In this document: positions 35,350 to 44,230 of the stretch, piece by piece | How positions within the stretch are numbered: position 1 is the stretch's first letter | How the letters are laid out: every line of letters starts with the position of its first letter | Assembly (NCBI GenBank): GCA_963976815.1 | Contig: CAXBLU010000008.1 | Span: forward strand, 1 to 64,000 | Origin: JAHRVQ01 sp963976815 | GTDB taxonomy: Bacteria > Pseudomonadota > Gammaproteobacteria > Pseudomonadales > Azotimanducaceae | Direction: 5' to 3' | Length of the DNA: 64,000 nt | Made by a program: the position numbers and the translations under genes | Notes under the pieces: model-generated | Database searches by the model: none | What the model saw: the letters and a program-made list of their open reading frames with translations, nothing else | Told to the model about the DNA's origin: nothing

Positions 35350-36066
35350 ATGCGACAAATAGTTTTAGATACGGAGACGACCGGACTTGAAGTAGAACTC
35401 GGGCATCGGGTGATAGAAATAGGTTGCGTAGAACTGATTGACCGTAAGTTAACACATAAACATTTTCACCAGTACATCAACCCAGAACGTGACATTGATG
35501 AGGGCGCCCAGGAAGTCCACGGGATTAGTCGCGAATCACTTCGGGATAAGCCCGTCTTCAAAGAAGTCTGGCAACCATTTCTAGAATTCGTCAAAGGTGC
35601 GCAACTCGTCATTCACAACGCACCTTTTGATGTTGGATTCCTGAATTATGAGATGAGTTTGCTCAAAGGCTCCCATGGACGCATCGAGGACTATTGTTCG
35701 ATTTTTGATAGTCTGGATGCGGCAAGGCAAAAGCATCCAGGTCAGAAAAATAATCTGGACGCTTTGTGTAAGCGCTATGGGGTCGATAACTCCCAACGAG
35801 ATTTGCATGGTGCGTTGTTGGATGCTGAGATTCTGGCTGATGTTTATCTGTTAATGACCGGTGGCCAGGTGTCACTAGGTTTGATGGGTGAAGAAGCGAG
35901 CAAAGATATCCAGTCGACCTCAGTTGTGCGGACTCTGGACGCTAATCGGCCCCCACTAAAAGTCATTCCTGCTTCAATTGATGAGCTAGCTCGACATGAA
36001 GCTAGACTCGATAAGCTGGATGGAGCTTCCGGTGGAAGTGTCTGGCGTCAGATGGAGCTTGAGTGA
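35350..36066 (+). CDS. dnaQ: DNA polymerase III epsilon subunit, proofreading 3'-5' exonuclease
   Basis: A 238-residue DEDDh exonuclease: ExoI V-L-D-T-E-T-T-G near the N-terminus, ExoII H-N-A-P-F-D-V-G-F near residues 81-89, and ExoIII H-G-A-L-L-D-A-E near residue 156. It removes mismatched bases as part of the polymerase III core, and the C-terminal tail after about residue 185 would bind the alpha subunit. In many gammaproteobacteria rnhA lies next to it; that gene is missing here. It overlaps nudC by 1 nt. Confidence 0.95.
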   Translation: MRQIVLDTETTGLEVELGHRVIEIGCVELIDRKLTHKHFHQYINPERDIDEGAQEVHGISRESLRDKPVFKEVWQPFLEFVKGAQLVIHNAPFDVGFLNYEMSLLKGSHGRIEDYCSIFDSLDAARQKHPGQKNNLDALCKRYGVDNSQRDLHGALLDAEILADVYLLMTGGQVSLGLMGEEASKDIQSTSVVRTLDANRPPLKVIPASIDELARHEARLDKLDGASGGSVWRQMELE

Positions 36067-36875
36067 TGTTTGTTTGGCCAGAGCCTAACCTGGAGTTTGT
36101 GCCTTCGGTACAACCTCCAGCCACCGAAGAAGGTTGGTATTTTGTTTTTTGTGGCTCTGAAATTTATCAGTCCATTGACGACAAAGGGAATTGGCAACCC
36201 TTAACAAAATTGCCAGAACAGGATGTTGTTCAGTCACACTATCTGGGCCAGATCGCCGGTACCCATTGTCACGCAGTTGAAGTTGCAGAAGGGGGACCTT
36301 TTGCTGGACTACGAAGCCTCTTTGGCAAGACTGATCACTTTATGTTTTCTCTAGCAGGTCGTGCTGTTCAAGTGCTCGATTGGTTTCGCTCCCATCAATA
36401 TTGCGGACAATGCGGTGCACCCACAACGGTCCACGAGAAAGACCGCGCGATGGTCTGCGCAGAGTGTAAAGCTTTTTACTATCCTCGATTATCTCCGTCG
36501 ATTATCACGTTGGTTTATCGAGGTGATGAAATGTTGCTGGCACGGAATCATCGATTTCCGGAGGGCATGTTCAGCACTCTAGCGGGATTTGTGGAACCTG
36601 GAGAATCGATAGAGGAAACCGTGCGCCGAGAAGTGTTCGAAGAAGTCGGCGTCAGGGTCGGTAATCTTGAATATATGGGCAGCCAGCCCTGGCCCTTCCC
36701 AAATTCACTGATGCTAGGATTTCTGGCGGAGTATGAGTCAGGGGAGCTTGTGCTTCAGGAGGATGAAATTTCTGAGGCGGACTGGTTTCATCACTCGGAC
36801 CTGCCCAATATACCTGGACCGGTTGCCATATCTCGATGGTTAATCGACGTCCATCTGCATCGTCTCGGTGCCTGA
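36066..36875 (+). CDS. nudC: NAD(+)/NADH diphosphatase with RNA NAD-decapping activity
   Basis: A 269-residue Nudix hydrolase from ATG 36066 (a GTG at 36063 is also in frame). The zinc ribbon C-G-Q-C...C-A-E-C lies near residues 117-137. The Nudix box G-x5-E-x7-R-E-V-x-E-E-x-G follows, then the NudC-specific S-Q-P-W-P-F-P-x-S motif. It hydrolyses NADH to NMNH and AMP and removes NAD caps from RNA. Its start overlaps the dnaQ stop, so the two are co-translated. The convergent dehydrogenase ends 1 nt away. Confidence 0.94.
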   Translation: MFVWPEPNLEFVPSVQPPATEEGWYFVFCGSEIYQSIDDKGNWQPLTKLPEQDVVQSHYLGQIAGTHCHAVEVAEGGPFAGLRSLFGKTDHFMFSLAGRAVQVLDWFRSHQYCGQCGAPTTVHEKDRAMVCAECKAFYYPRLSPSIITLVYRGDEMLLARNHRFPEGMFSTLAGFVEPGESIEETVRREVFEEVGVRVGNLEYMGSQPWPFPNSLMLGFLAEYESGELVLQEDEISEADWFHHSDLPNIPGPVAISRWLIDVHLHRLGA

Positions 36876-36876
36876 G

Positions 36877-37707
36877 CTAGCCCTTGTCTAGCCGGCCGGT
36901 GATCTTCTGATAGCCAATTGGAAATAATCTTTCGAGTAGGGCAATAAATTTTGCATCCTTGCCGACCAGAATTTGCGCCTTATTCTTTCTAACACCTTTT
37001 AATATTTGCTCCGCTGCTTGTTCTGAGGTGAGTCCCGCAAGGCTCTCAAATTTTTGCACAAATTCTTCTTTGGTAGGTGATGCGTTGTCACTTGGGACAA
37101 ACCGGGAGTTCTTCACAATATTGGTTTTCACGCCACCTGGCTGGACACAACTGACGCCAATGTTGCTATCTGCTAGTTCCTGCCGCAACGCATAGGTAAA
37201 GCCCCTCACAGCAAACTTTGAGGCATTGTAGGCCGACTGTGAGGGTAGGGCGATTGTGCCGAAAATAGAGGATGTATTGATGATATGGGCTTCCGGTTGT
37301 TCCCGCAGGAAGGGTAGAAATGCACGGGTACCATAAACAACACCCCAGAAGTTGATATTCATCAGCCACTCAAAATCATCAATGGACATGTGTTCAACCG
37401 TATCGGTCACTGATACACCGGCATTGTTGAAGATCATATTCACCTTGCCGTGCTGCTGTTGCACGGCGCTGGCAAAATTCTTCACATCTAATTTATTGGA
37501 TACATCGATCGTGTGGCAGGTGACCTTTACTTTAGTCTGGATGAGAGCTTCAGCGTGTATGAGAGCTTCCGTCTCATGAAGGTTGTCTGTGTCGACGTCG
37601 GAAATGGCGACATGACAGCCTTGATTTGCTAAGGACATTGCCAGTGCGCGACCCATACCTGAGCCCGCACCGGTGATTGCAGCAACCTTACCGGTGAAGT
37701 CTTTCAT
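36877..37707 (-). CDS. Short-chain dehydrogenase/reductase
   Basis: A 276-residue classical SDR. The cofactor motif T-G-A-G-S-G-M-G starts near residue 12, N-N-A-G near residue 92, catalytic Ser in I-N-T-S-S-I and the Y-N-A-S-K pair near residues 155-160. D-V-D-T-D at the end of beta-2 may favour NAD. The ATG at 37707 starts 4 nt after the selB stop; the longer frame to 37746 would overlap selB. Substrate unknown; it is last in the leftward dcyD-selA-selB group. Confidence 0.88.
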   Translation of the reverse strand: MKDFTGKVAAITGAGSGMGRALAMSLANQGCHVAISDVDTDNLHETEALIHAEALIQTKVKVTCHTIDVSNKLDVKNFASAVQQQHGKVNMIFNNAGVSVTDTVEHMSIDDFEWLMNINFWGVVYGTRAFLPFLREQPEAHIINTSSIFGTIALPSQSAYNASKFAVRGFTYALRQELADSNIGVSCVQPGGVKTNIVKNSRFVPSDNASPTKEEFVQKFESLAGLTSEQAAEQILKGVRKNKAQILVGKDAKFIALLERLFPIGYQKITGRLDKG

Positions 37708-37711
37708 ACAA

Positions 37712-39547
37712 TTACCTGTTGATGTCTTGAATGATACGTTTGTCACCTAACCGTTTAGTAAATCCTTTGCTATCCAGAAATTCGAGTAGCTCAATGCATA
37801 GATTACGTCCGATCTTAGACTTGTCGCGAAATTGAATAACCGTAAACTCTCCGCCTTCAGTTTTTGCAACTGTTGCGGCGAGAGCGCGTAATTCCTGGAG
37901 GGCTTCAGGCAGAAAATAACGGTTCTTAACCGGCCGGAATAACAGTCCTAACTTTAAACACTCCCCTAACAACTTCTCGAGGGCTGCAGGTGGCAAATTC
38001 ACTTGTTTGGCTAGCTCATGAATCACAGGGGGTTGCAGCGGTTCCTTTGCTAAGATGGCTTCCACCTTCAACCACAGGGTTGCGGCAGGTTTAGACAAGC
38101 CGGGACCCTGACCCGCAAGGGCAACCTGCGTACCATCTATTTCTACTTTTTTGACCTTAATACATTCTGCTATGAGGAGTTTCAGTAAACTGTCTTTGAC
38201 GCCGAGGGTAAGTCTTAAATCTTTTTGGCTAAGACTCGACTTTTCGAGTGCGTGCAGCATTTCTTGCTGGCGTTGTTGGAGGTGATCCGGATGATGACTT
38301 AAGCCTGATTCATCCACGAGGTAGCTGGTCTCAAGATGTAGTTGGTTCAGACCGTGCTTCAGCTGGGTTAAATCAATTCCTTCCCTTGCTGTTTTGACCA
38401 GTTGATCTATATGCGCAACCGGGTCCTGCAGGAGCATCTGGTTGAGTAGGGCTAATCGATCGGGTTTACTTCGACCTCGTTTAACGGAATAGGGGTTAAC
38501 CACCCAACCGCCCGCTAGCGTACGGCTCGCCGACTGATCGCGAATAACAAATCGATCCTGGTAGCAGGCGCTGAGGGGTGTTTCACTGACGATTTGGCAA
38601 AGGGCTGAATCTCCGGGTTCTAATTGCCTTTGAGACAGCAAAAAAATTCTCCCGGTTGTGTGTTGAGCACCCAGGTGTATATGCACGGGCAAGCCAGTTT
38701 TCAGCGGGACATGTTCGGTGGAAAGCAGGTGCAGCTGAACATCGAGACGAGTCGAAACCGGTAGGTCCGGATGACTTGTTACCCACTGACCTCGGGTAAC
38801 TCGTTCAACGTCGATATCACCGGTCAAATTAAGTGCACAGCGATCTCCAGTTGTTGCATGGGCGGCGTCTTCGTCCTGTCGGTGTAATGCTCGAACTCGA
38901 ACTTTTAAGTTCGAGGGCATCAGACGTAATTCATCATTGACGTCAACTGTGCCGGAGAATACAGAGCCCGTCACGACCAGACCACTGCCCTTGACATTAA
39001 ATTTACGATCAATCGCCAGACGAAAGTGTTGTTGATTGGATGCTATGCGATTTGAATTCAACAACCAGAGGTGCTGTTTTAGCGCGTCTACTCCAGTACC
39101 TTCAATGCTACTAACTTCAAAAGTTGGCGCATCTTTATAGCGTGATGTTGAAATGAGTTCAGCAATCGATCGGCGGCTTTGGCTAAGTGCTTCAGGCTCA
39201 ACCCGATCAATCTTGGTCAAAACAACGGTCGCGGATTGGATGCCCAATAACTCCAGAATAGCGATGTGTTCTATCGTTTGTGGCATGGGTCCATCATCGG
39301 CCGCTATGACGAGAATCGCATGGTCGATCGCAGCAACACCAGCAAGCATGTTGCTGATAAATTTTGCGTGGCCAGGAACGTCAACAAATCCAATGCTTTG
39401 CTGGTCTTTGTGTATATAGGCGAAGCCAAGGTCAATCGTTAAGCCCCGAGCCTTCTCTTCAGCGAGGCGATCTGTGTCTACTCCGGTTAGCACTTTTACC
39501 AGACTTGTTTTGCCGTGGTCGACATGACCTGCCGTTGCAAATATCAC
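37712..39547 (-). CDS. selB: Selenocysteine-specific elongation factor SelB
   Basis: A 611-residue translational GTPase: P-loop G-H-V-D-H-G-K-T at residues 7-14, D-V-P-G-H near 57, T-K-I-D near 112, EF-Tu-like domains II and III, then winged-helix repeats to the C-terminus ending near K-R-I-I-Q-D. It delivers selenocysteinyl-tRNA to UGA codons marked by a SECIS hairpin. It overlaps selA by 4 nt. No selenoprotein gene, selD or tRNA-Sec was found in the window. Confidence 0.95.
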   Translation of the reverse strand: MIFATAGHVDHGKTSLVKVLTGVDTDRLAEEKARGLTIDLGFAYIHKDQQSIGFVDVPGHAKFISNMLAGVAAIDHAILVIAADDGPMPQTIEHIAILELLGIQSATVVLTKIDRVEPEALSQSRRSIAELISTSRYKDAPTFEVSSIEGTGVDALKQHLWLLNSNRIASNQQHFRLAIDRKFNVKGSGLVVTGSVFSGTVDVNDELRLMPSNLKVRVRALHRQDEDAAHATTGDRCALNLTGDIDVERVTRGQWVTSHPDLPVSTRLDVQLHLLSTEHVPLKTGLPVHIHLGAQHTTGRIFLLSQRQLEPGDSALCQIVSETPLSACYQDRFVIRDQSASRTLAGGWVVNPYSVKRGRSKPDRLALLNQMLLQDPVAHIDQLVKTAREGIDLTQLKHGLNQLHLETSYLVDESGLSHHPDHLQQRQQEMLHALEKSSLSQKDLRLTLGVKDSLLKLLIAECIKVKKVEIDGTQVALAGQGPGLSKPAATLWLKVEAILAKEPLQPPVIHELAKQVNLPPAALEKLLGECLKLGLLFRPVKNRYFLPEALQELRALAATVAKTEGGEFTVIQFRDKSKIGRNLCIELLEFLDSKGFTKRLGDKRIIQDINR

Positions 39548-40923
39548 AACTTGAGTAACGCTATCTGGTTGAGCAAAGGTGCTGGATCATCCAAGCAGCG
39601 AAAATCAAAAATGAGTTGGCCGTTGTGGATGCGGCCTAGTACGGGTGTCGGGAGAGATCGAAATGCCAGTTCGATTGCGGTGAGCGTTTTGTCTTTTCCA
39701 TTTAAGGGGGTGATTGCAATTCCAAAACTTGGGATTGTGTGGCTGGGAAGGGCGCCGCTACCAATTTGGCTCTGGGTTTCACATGGTTCAATTTGAAAGC
39801 CGTCGATCTGTACTTTATGACAGAAATTGTCGGCTGCGATTTTAATATCTTCTGCTGTTCGGGTCAGGTCCCTTAGGGTGGGAATGCTTCGGGTCAGCTG
39901 ATCAGGATCAAGGTAAAGTTTCAGCACTTCGGTAAGTGCCGCCAGGGTCATTTTATCAATCCGCAGTGCTCTTTTAAGCTGGTGGGCTTTAATGCGCTCA
40001 ATCAGATCTTTTTTCCCAACAATAATGCCGCATTGGGGACCGCCCAACAATTTGTCTCCGCTAAATGTGACAATGTCTGCTCCGGCTTTAATTGAATCCT
40101 GGACGGTAGTTTCATAGGGAAGGTTCCAACGTCGAAGGTCGATCAACGTGCCACTACCCAGATCGGTCATAAAGGGTAAATGATGTTGATGGGCAATCTT
40201 ACCCACATCCTCATCCGACACGCTGTGGGTAAAACCATTAATTTCGTAGTTGCTCGTGTGGACCTTCATCAGCAGAGCTGTCTGTGTTGATATTGCGTTC
40301 TCATAATCCCGAGCGTGAGTGCGATTGGTAGCGCCAATTTCTACCAGGGTACAGCCTGATTGGGACATGATTTCCGGAATGCGAAATGATCCGCCGATTT
40401 CAACCAGTTCACCTCTAGATACTGGGACCTCCCTGCCGGCGGCGAGGGCACTTAAGGAAAGTAAAACCGCAGCGGCATTATTGTTCACAACCGTGGCAGC
40501 TTCCGCCCCGGTGATGTCCCGTAGCAGCGATTCAATATGACTATCCCGGTCACCTCGAGCGCCGGATGCAAGGTCGTATTCGAGGTTGCTGTACTGCTCG
40601 CCAACTAGACCCATAGCCTGTATCGCGAGGGTGGGCAGTCTGGCCCGGCCGAGGTTGGTATGCAGAATAGTTCCGGTGAGATTGAGCACCGGAATGAGAG
40701 AGTTTGTGTGGCTTTGGATGAGTCGCTGGCCTATCGAGGCCAGAATTTGGCTTTGGCCCGGTGGGCTGTCTATCTGCGCTGCTTTAATCTGGGTTCGGAT
40801 TGATTCGAGTTCTGCGCGTATTGCGTCAACCACCAGGGTTTTGCCATATTCAGATACAAGGGAACGAGAGGCTTCCAGTAGTTGATCTACCCCGGGTAGT
40901 CGGGACAGGACTGAAAGACCCAT
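39544..40923 (-). CDS. selA: Selenocysteine synthase SelA
   Basis: A 459-residue PLP enzyme that converts seryl-tRNA(Sec) to selenocysteinyl-tRNA(Sec) using selenophosphate. The PLP lysine lies in F-S-G-D-K-L-L-G-G-P-Q-C-G near residues 291-303, preceded by D-L-G-S-G. The N-terminus G-L-S-V-L-S-R-L-P-G-V-D and H-T-N-L-G-R-A near residues 88-94 are typical. It is translationally coupled to selB and starts 3 nt after the upstream SPOR gene. Confidence 0.95.
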   Translation of the reverse strand: MGLSVLSRLPGVDQLLEASRSLVSEYGKTLVVDAIRAELESIRTQIKAAQIDSPPGQSQILASIGQRLIQSHTNSLIPVLNLTGTILHTNLGRARLPTLAIQAMGLVGEQYSNLEYDLASGARGDRDSHIESLLRDITGAEAATVVNNNAAAVLLSLSALAAGREVPVSRGELVEIGGSFRIPEIMSQSGCTLVEIGATNRTHARDYENAISTQTALLMKVHTSNYEINGFTHSVSDEDVGKIAHQHHLPFMTDLGSGTLIDLRRWNLPYETTVQDSIKAGADIVTFSGDKLLGGPQCGIIVGKKDLIERIKAHQLKRALRIDKMTLAALTEVLKLYLDPDQLTRSIPTLRDLTRTAEDIKIAADNFCHKVQIDGFQIEPCETQSQIGSGALPSHTIPSFGIAITPLNGKDKTLTAIELAFRSLPTPVLGRIHNGQLIFDFRCLDDPAPLLNQIALLKL

Positions 40924-40926
40924 CGG

Positions 40927-41604
40927 TTAACCCTGTGCCGCCAGAATGGCTTCCTGTAGTGGTCCGAGTTGCCGAATCCAGGGTTGTACTCTCAGTACTT
41001 TTGCCGTTTCCCAGTCTTCTTTTGCTGCTTCGGCCTGGGCGCGATCGGGGTAGACATCCAATAGCAGAACATACCAATCGGTGTCGTCATTTTTGATTTT
41101 GACAAATTTGGGAGATTGAATGCCGTTCAAACCTGCATACTCAAGCACCCCGTCGAGGTTTCTAAGGGCAATCAACTGCACGGCATAGTGGTCAGCAGGC
41201 AATTCCAGAAGCTGATTATCTAATTGGCCAGGATTTGGAAGTTGAACACGGGGCAGTTCTGGAACGGGTTCTGCTGCCACAACCGGCGCTGCTATTGGTG
41301 CTTCAATTGGTGTTTCTATCTGCCTGGGAGCCTGGGGTTTAGCGGAAATTGCTGAAACTTTTTCCGGGGCCTTTTGATTTAGGCAATCCCACTGTTCGTC
41401 CTGTTGATTGCCATAACAAAACCATTTCTTCTCAGTGACAGAGTTATCAAGGAGAACCGGGGCCTCGCAGGTGTCTCCTTCACATTCATCGGTTGTGAAA
41501 AAACGACTGGCAAGGCCACAACTGCTTAGAAGGGGTAATACAATAATAACGGCTAACAACAAACGCAACATGGGCAAAACTGATTTAGCAAAAAGCGAAT
41601 TCAA
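40927..41604 (-). CDS. SPOR-domain lipoprotein
   Basis: A 225-residue predicted lipoprotein with lipobox L-L-S-S-C29. A short Cys-containing region (D-E-C-E-G-D-T-C and W-F-C-Y-G-N-Q-Q-D-E-Q-W-D-C-L) precedes a Pro/Ala linker (about 85-125). The SPOR-like domain follows: H-Y-A-V-Q-L-I-A near residue 137 and W-Y-V-L-L-L-D-V-Y near 175. SPOR domains bind denuded glycan at division sites. It lies between the PLP desulfhydrase gene and selA in a compact leftward run, but a link to selenium is not implied. Confidence 0.8.
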   Translation of the reverse strand: MNSLFAKSVLPMLRLLLAVIIVLPLLSSCGLASRFFTTDECEGDTCEAPVLLDNSVTEKKWFCYGNQQDEQWDCLNQKAPEKVSAISAKPQAPRQIETPIEAPIAAPVVAAEPVPELPRVQLPNPGQLDNQLLELPADHYAVQLIALRNLDGVLEYAGLNGIQSPKFVKIKNDDTDWYVLLLDVYPDRAQAEAAKEDWETAKVLRVQPWIRQLGPLQEAILAAQG

Positions 41605-41633
41605 TCACAGATCGCCCGTGGGCGATAGCGTTG

Positions 41634-42626
41634 TCAAAAATGACTGCGATGGGGAAAAATCCCGAAGATACCACCGGTGTGGATAAAGACAATTTGGTTG
41701 TTCGATTTAAGCCGTCCCTGTTTGAGTTCTGTAACGAGGCCATGGAATGCTTTCCCCGTGTAAACAGGGTCCAAAATGATGCCTTCTGTTTTGGCAAGAT
41801 CTGAAATGGTCCCATAGATTTCTGGACCCGCGATGCCATAGCCAGGTCCCACGTAGCCTTCAACGATATTGATGGGTAAGTCGAGCGCAAAGGCCGGTTG
41901 GTCGTATCTATCCTGCCACGCAATGTAATCTTCAGTAATTTTGTTAATGAAGTGAGCTTTATCGTCACACACGTTAAACGATATAACCTCCGCTCCCAGG
42001 TCGAATACATTGTTACCCAATATGAGTCCACCGGCGGTCCCTCCGGAACCTGTCGCAGACACAATATAGTCCGGACTGATCTGGCACTCGGAAAAATCAT
42101 TTTTCAATTCTTCACAGGCAGCGAGATAGCCCCACAGGCCAATTTCGTCACTTGCACCAATGGGAATAACAAAAGCTTGATCGCCGTTTTTAGCATATTC
42201 TCTGGTCACTCTTTCGATTTCAGCCGGCAAATTTTGGTTGTAACCGCGGCCAGGCATATAAGTAATGTCGGCGCCCACCAGATGATCCAAGAGGAGATTG
42301 CCGTCATGATCGTCGGTAGGTTCGCCCCGCAGTAATAGATGGCATTTAAGTCCAAGTGAGGCTGCCACAATTGCAGTTGCTCTGCAGTGATTGGATTGTA
42401 GTCCGCCACAGGTAATCAACGCTGTGGCGCCTTGTTTTAGTGCCTCGGCAACTGAAAATTCGAGTTTTCGCAACTTATTGCCACTTGCAGCGGCGTCCGT
42501 TAGGTCGTCCCGTTTAATCCAGATCGGTGGAAGGCTATGCTTCTCGCAAAATCGTGTCAGGGGTTGTAAGGGGGTAGGGAGTCGGGCCAGGGAGATTCGA
42601 GGCGCGTTCATCTTAATGGCCGTCAT
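41634..42626 (-). CDS. PLP-dependent D-cysteine desulfhydrase / ACC deaminase family protein
   Basis: A 330-residue fold-type II PLP enzyme. The Schiff-base lysine is K51 in S-G-N-K-L-R-K, with C-G-G-L-Q-S-N-H near residues 74-81 and G-S-G-G-T-A-G-G near 192-199. These features are shared by D-cysteine desulfhydrase (DcyD) and ACC deaminase; the two cannot be separated by eye, but desulfhydrase is more likely in this context. D-cysteine would be split to pyruvate, sulfide and ammonia. A second in-frame ATG at 42611 is possible. Confidence 0.85.
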   Translation of the reverse strand: MTAIKMNAPRISLARLPTPLQPLTRFCEKHSLPPIWIKRDDLTDAAASGNKLRKLEFSVAEALKQGATALITCGGLQSNHCRATAIVAASLGLKCHLLLRGEPTDDHDGNLLLDHLVGADITYMPGRGYNQNLPAEIERVTREYAKNGDQAFVIPIGASDEIGLWGYLAACEELKNDFSECQISPDYIVSATGSGGTAGGLILGNNVFDLGAEVISFNVCDDKAHFINKITEDYIAWQDRYDQPAFALDLPINIVEGYVGPGYGIAGPEIYGTISDLAKTEGIILDPVYTGKAFHGLVTELKQGRLKSNNQIVFIHTGGIFGIFPHRSHF

Positions 42627-42690
42627 GGTATTTTCGCGATCTTGGAGGAACGATTATGGTATGCGCGGCTGAGGATGGAGTAAAGCCAGC

Positions 42691-42945
42691 TTAGATGGAT
42701 ATGTTAATCAGTTGACCCTTTGTGCTCTCGGTACTCAGGTTTAAAAATCGGTGGGCGATTGGTTTGATGGTTTTAAGTGATTGGAAAGCGTGACCTGGAC
42801 GGCGATCCGTTCTGTTGCGGCGATCAAGATCCCCGCGGCGCTGGCAAGTGGAGACCCAGATGTTTTTTCTTCTTCGTTCTATTAGCCCTTGCCGCCTCTG
42901 GCCACGGGTTCTGCGGTTAGGTCTGGCATACACTTCTGAGTTCAT
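42691..42945 (-). CDS. Hypothetical small Arg-rich protein
   Basis: An 84-codon frame upstream of and co-oriented with the desulfhydrase gene, 64 nt away. The product is very basic with repeated R-R pairs (N-R-R-T-R-G-Q-R-R, E-R-R-R-K-N, D-R-R-N-R-T-D-R-R) in the first 50 residues. No family is recognised and no strong SD is visible. It could be an RNA- or DNA-binding peptide or a chance frame. The rest of 42946-43141 has no supportable gene. Confidence 0.33.
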   Translation of the reverse strand: MNSEVYARPNRRTRGQRRQGLIERRRKNIWVSTCQRRGDLDRRNRTDRRPGHAFQSLKTIKPIAHRFLNLSTESTKGQLINISI

Positions 42946-43141
42946 GACCAGAGTTTACTGGAGTCCTGAATATGTCCAGAGTGGGGGTATCGCTTAAACC
43001 GATAGTGATTGGAAATTAATTCGATGAATTCGATTAAAATAGCCCCCTCAGGTTGTGTCCTTCGGAATTTGCGCTAGCGGCCGTTTGTTGTCTCGATCTA
43101 TTTGATCCTTCACAATCCACTACCAGCTTATGGGGCTACTA

Positions 43142-43205
43142 CCGAATGGTGCAAACCCCGAATGGCACAGCTTCCGAATGGAACAATCCCCGAATAGCGA
43201 AACAG
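43142..43205 (+). repeat. 16-bp tandem repeat upstream of apbE
   Basis: Four consecutive 16-bp units, each beginning CCGAATGG (CCGAATAG in the last): 43142-43157, 43158-43173, 43174-43189 and 43190-43205. The second halves vary. The array ends 18 nt before the apbE start codon, so it would lie in the promoter or mRNA leader. Confidence 0.85.
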
Positions 43206-43223
43206 CAGCTTTTGGAAACACTG

Positions 43224-44219
43224 ATGAAACCAATATTGATCTGGCTTTTTGTAATCACTCCTGTGCTGGTGGCCTGTGGTCCTGTGGAGCCGATTGTTAT
43301 CAACGGCAACACGATGGGCACCACCTATAGTGTGAAGATTGTGGACAAGGTAGATCAAGATGCCTTGAGTAACAAAATTGCACAGCGATTAGTGGAGATC
43401 AATGATCTGATGTCCACTTATCTGCCGAACTCTGAGATCTCTCGAATTAATCGTTTGGCCGTGGGAGCGGGGATGCCAATCTCGTCTGAGAACCAGGCTA
43501 TGCTGGAGGTAGCGAGGCTGTTATACCAGCAAAGTGCAGGCAAATTTGATATTACAGTGGGTCCATTAGTGAGGTTATGGGGGTTTGGGCCGGATCCGAC
43601 AACGACCGCTGTGCCGGCGGAATCGGACATTGCAGCGGCCCGGGCGATATTGGGATTAGAAAAGATCAATTTGGAGCGGGGACAGATTCGAAAAACTCAT
43701 CCGGTTGAGCTCGACTTTTCTGCAATTGCAAAGGGCTACGCTGTAGATGAACTGGCCCGGTTGGTCAGTGCCGCAGGGGCAAACAACTATCTGGTGGAAG
43801 TCGGCGGTGAATTGAGAGCAGCCGGGAGAAACCAAACTGGGACCAGTTGGCGCATTGGTATTGAACGGCCTGAAGCGAACACAAGGTCCGCACTTACCTC
43901 CATTCCCCTGGATAACATGGCCATGGCGACCAGTGGGGACTATCGGAATTACTTTGAAGTAGATGGTGTTCGTTACTCCCATACCATTGACCCCACCACC
44001 GGATACCCAATCACCCATAATGTGGTCTCGGTGACGGTTCTGGCGGAGACAGCGGCGCTTGCTGATGGTTATGCGACGGCCATTGATGTGATGGGTGCAG
44101 AATCTGGAATGGAACTCGCAAGGCGGCAAAACCTGCCAGTATTCGTTATACTAAGGAGCGGTTCAGAGTTTACAACCCAATCTAGTGCGGCTTTTGATGA
44201 ATATATGGCCGCTCACTAG
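43224..44219 (+). CDS. apbE: FAD:protein FMN transferase, lipoprotein
   Basis: A 331-residue protein. ATG 43224 gives a proper lipoprotein signal with lipobox V-L-V-A-C18; the frame is open upstream to 43053, but that segment includes the tandem repeats. Family motifs include G-N-T-M-G-T-T-Y near residue 30, F-D-I-T-V-G-P-L-V near 100, L-D-F-S-A-I-A-K-G-Y-A near 160 and H-T-I-D-P-T-T-G-Y-P near 255. It transfers FMN from FAD onto Thr of NqrB and NqrC. The next gene, nqrM, matures the same complex. Confidence 0.93.
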   Translation: MKPILIWLFVITPVLVACGPVEPIVINGNTMGTTYSVKIVDKVDQDALSNKIAQRLVEINDLMSTYLPNSEISRINRLAVGAGMPISSENQAMLEVARLLYQQSAGKFDITVGPLVRLWGFGPDPTTTAVPAESDIAAARAILGLEKINLERGQIRKTHPVELDFSAIAKGYAVDELARLVSAAGANNYLVEVGGELRAAGRNQTGTSWRIGIERPEANTRSALTSIPLDNMAMATSGDYRNYFEVDGVRYSHTIDPTTGYPITHNVVSVTVLAETAALADGYATAIDVMGAESGMELARRQNLPVFVILRSGSEFTTQSSAAFDEYMAAH

Positions 44220-44230
44220 GAGAGAGTTTC

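Noticed and set aside
37708..37746. Longer start for the short-chain dehydrogenase
   Set aside because: It would overlap the selB end and add residues before the cofactor motif that the family lacks.
42815..42997. 60-codon rightward frame opposite the Arg-rich gene
   Set aside because: It is antisense, without SD or recognisable features.
43053..43223. N-terminal extension of ApbE
   Set aside because: It would translate the tandem repeats and bury the lipoprotein signal; ATG 43224 gives a proper lipobox.
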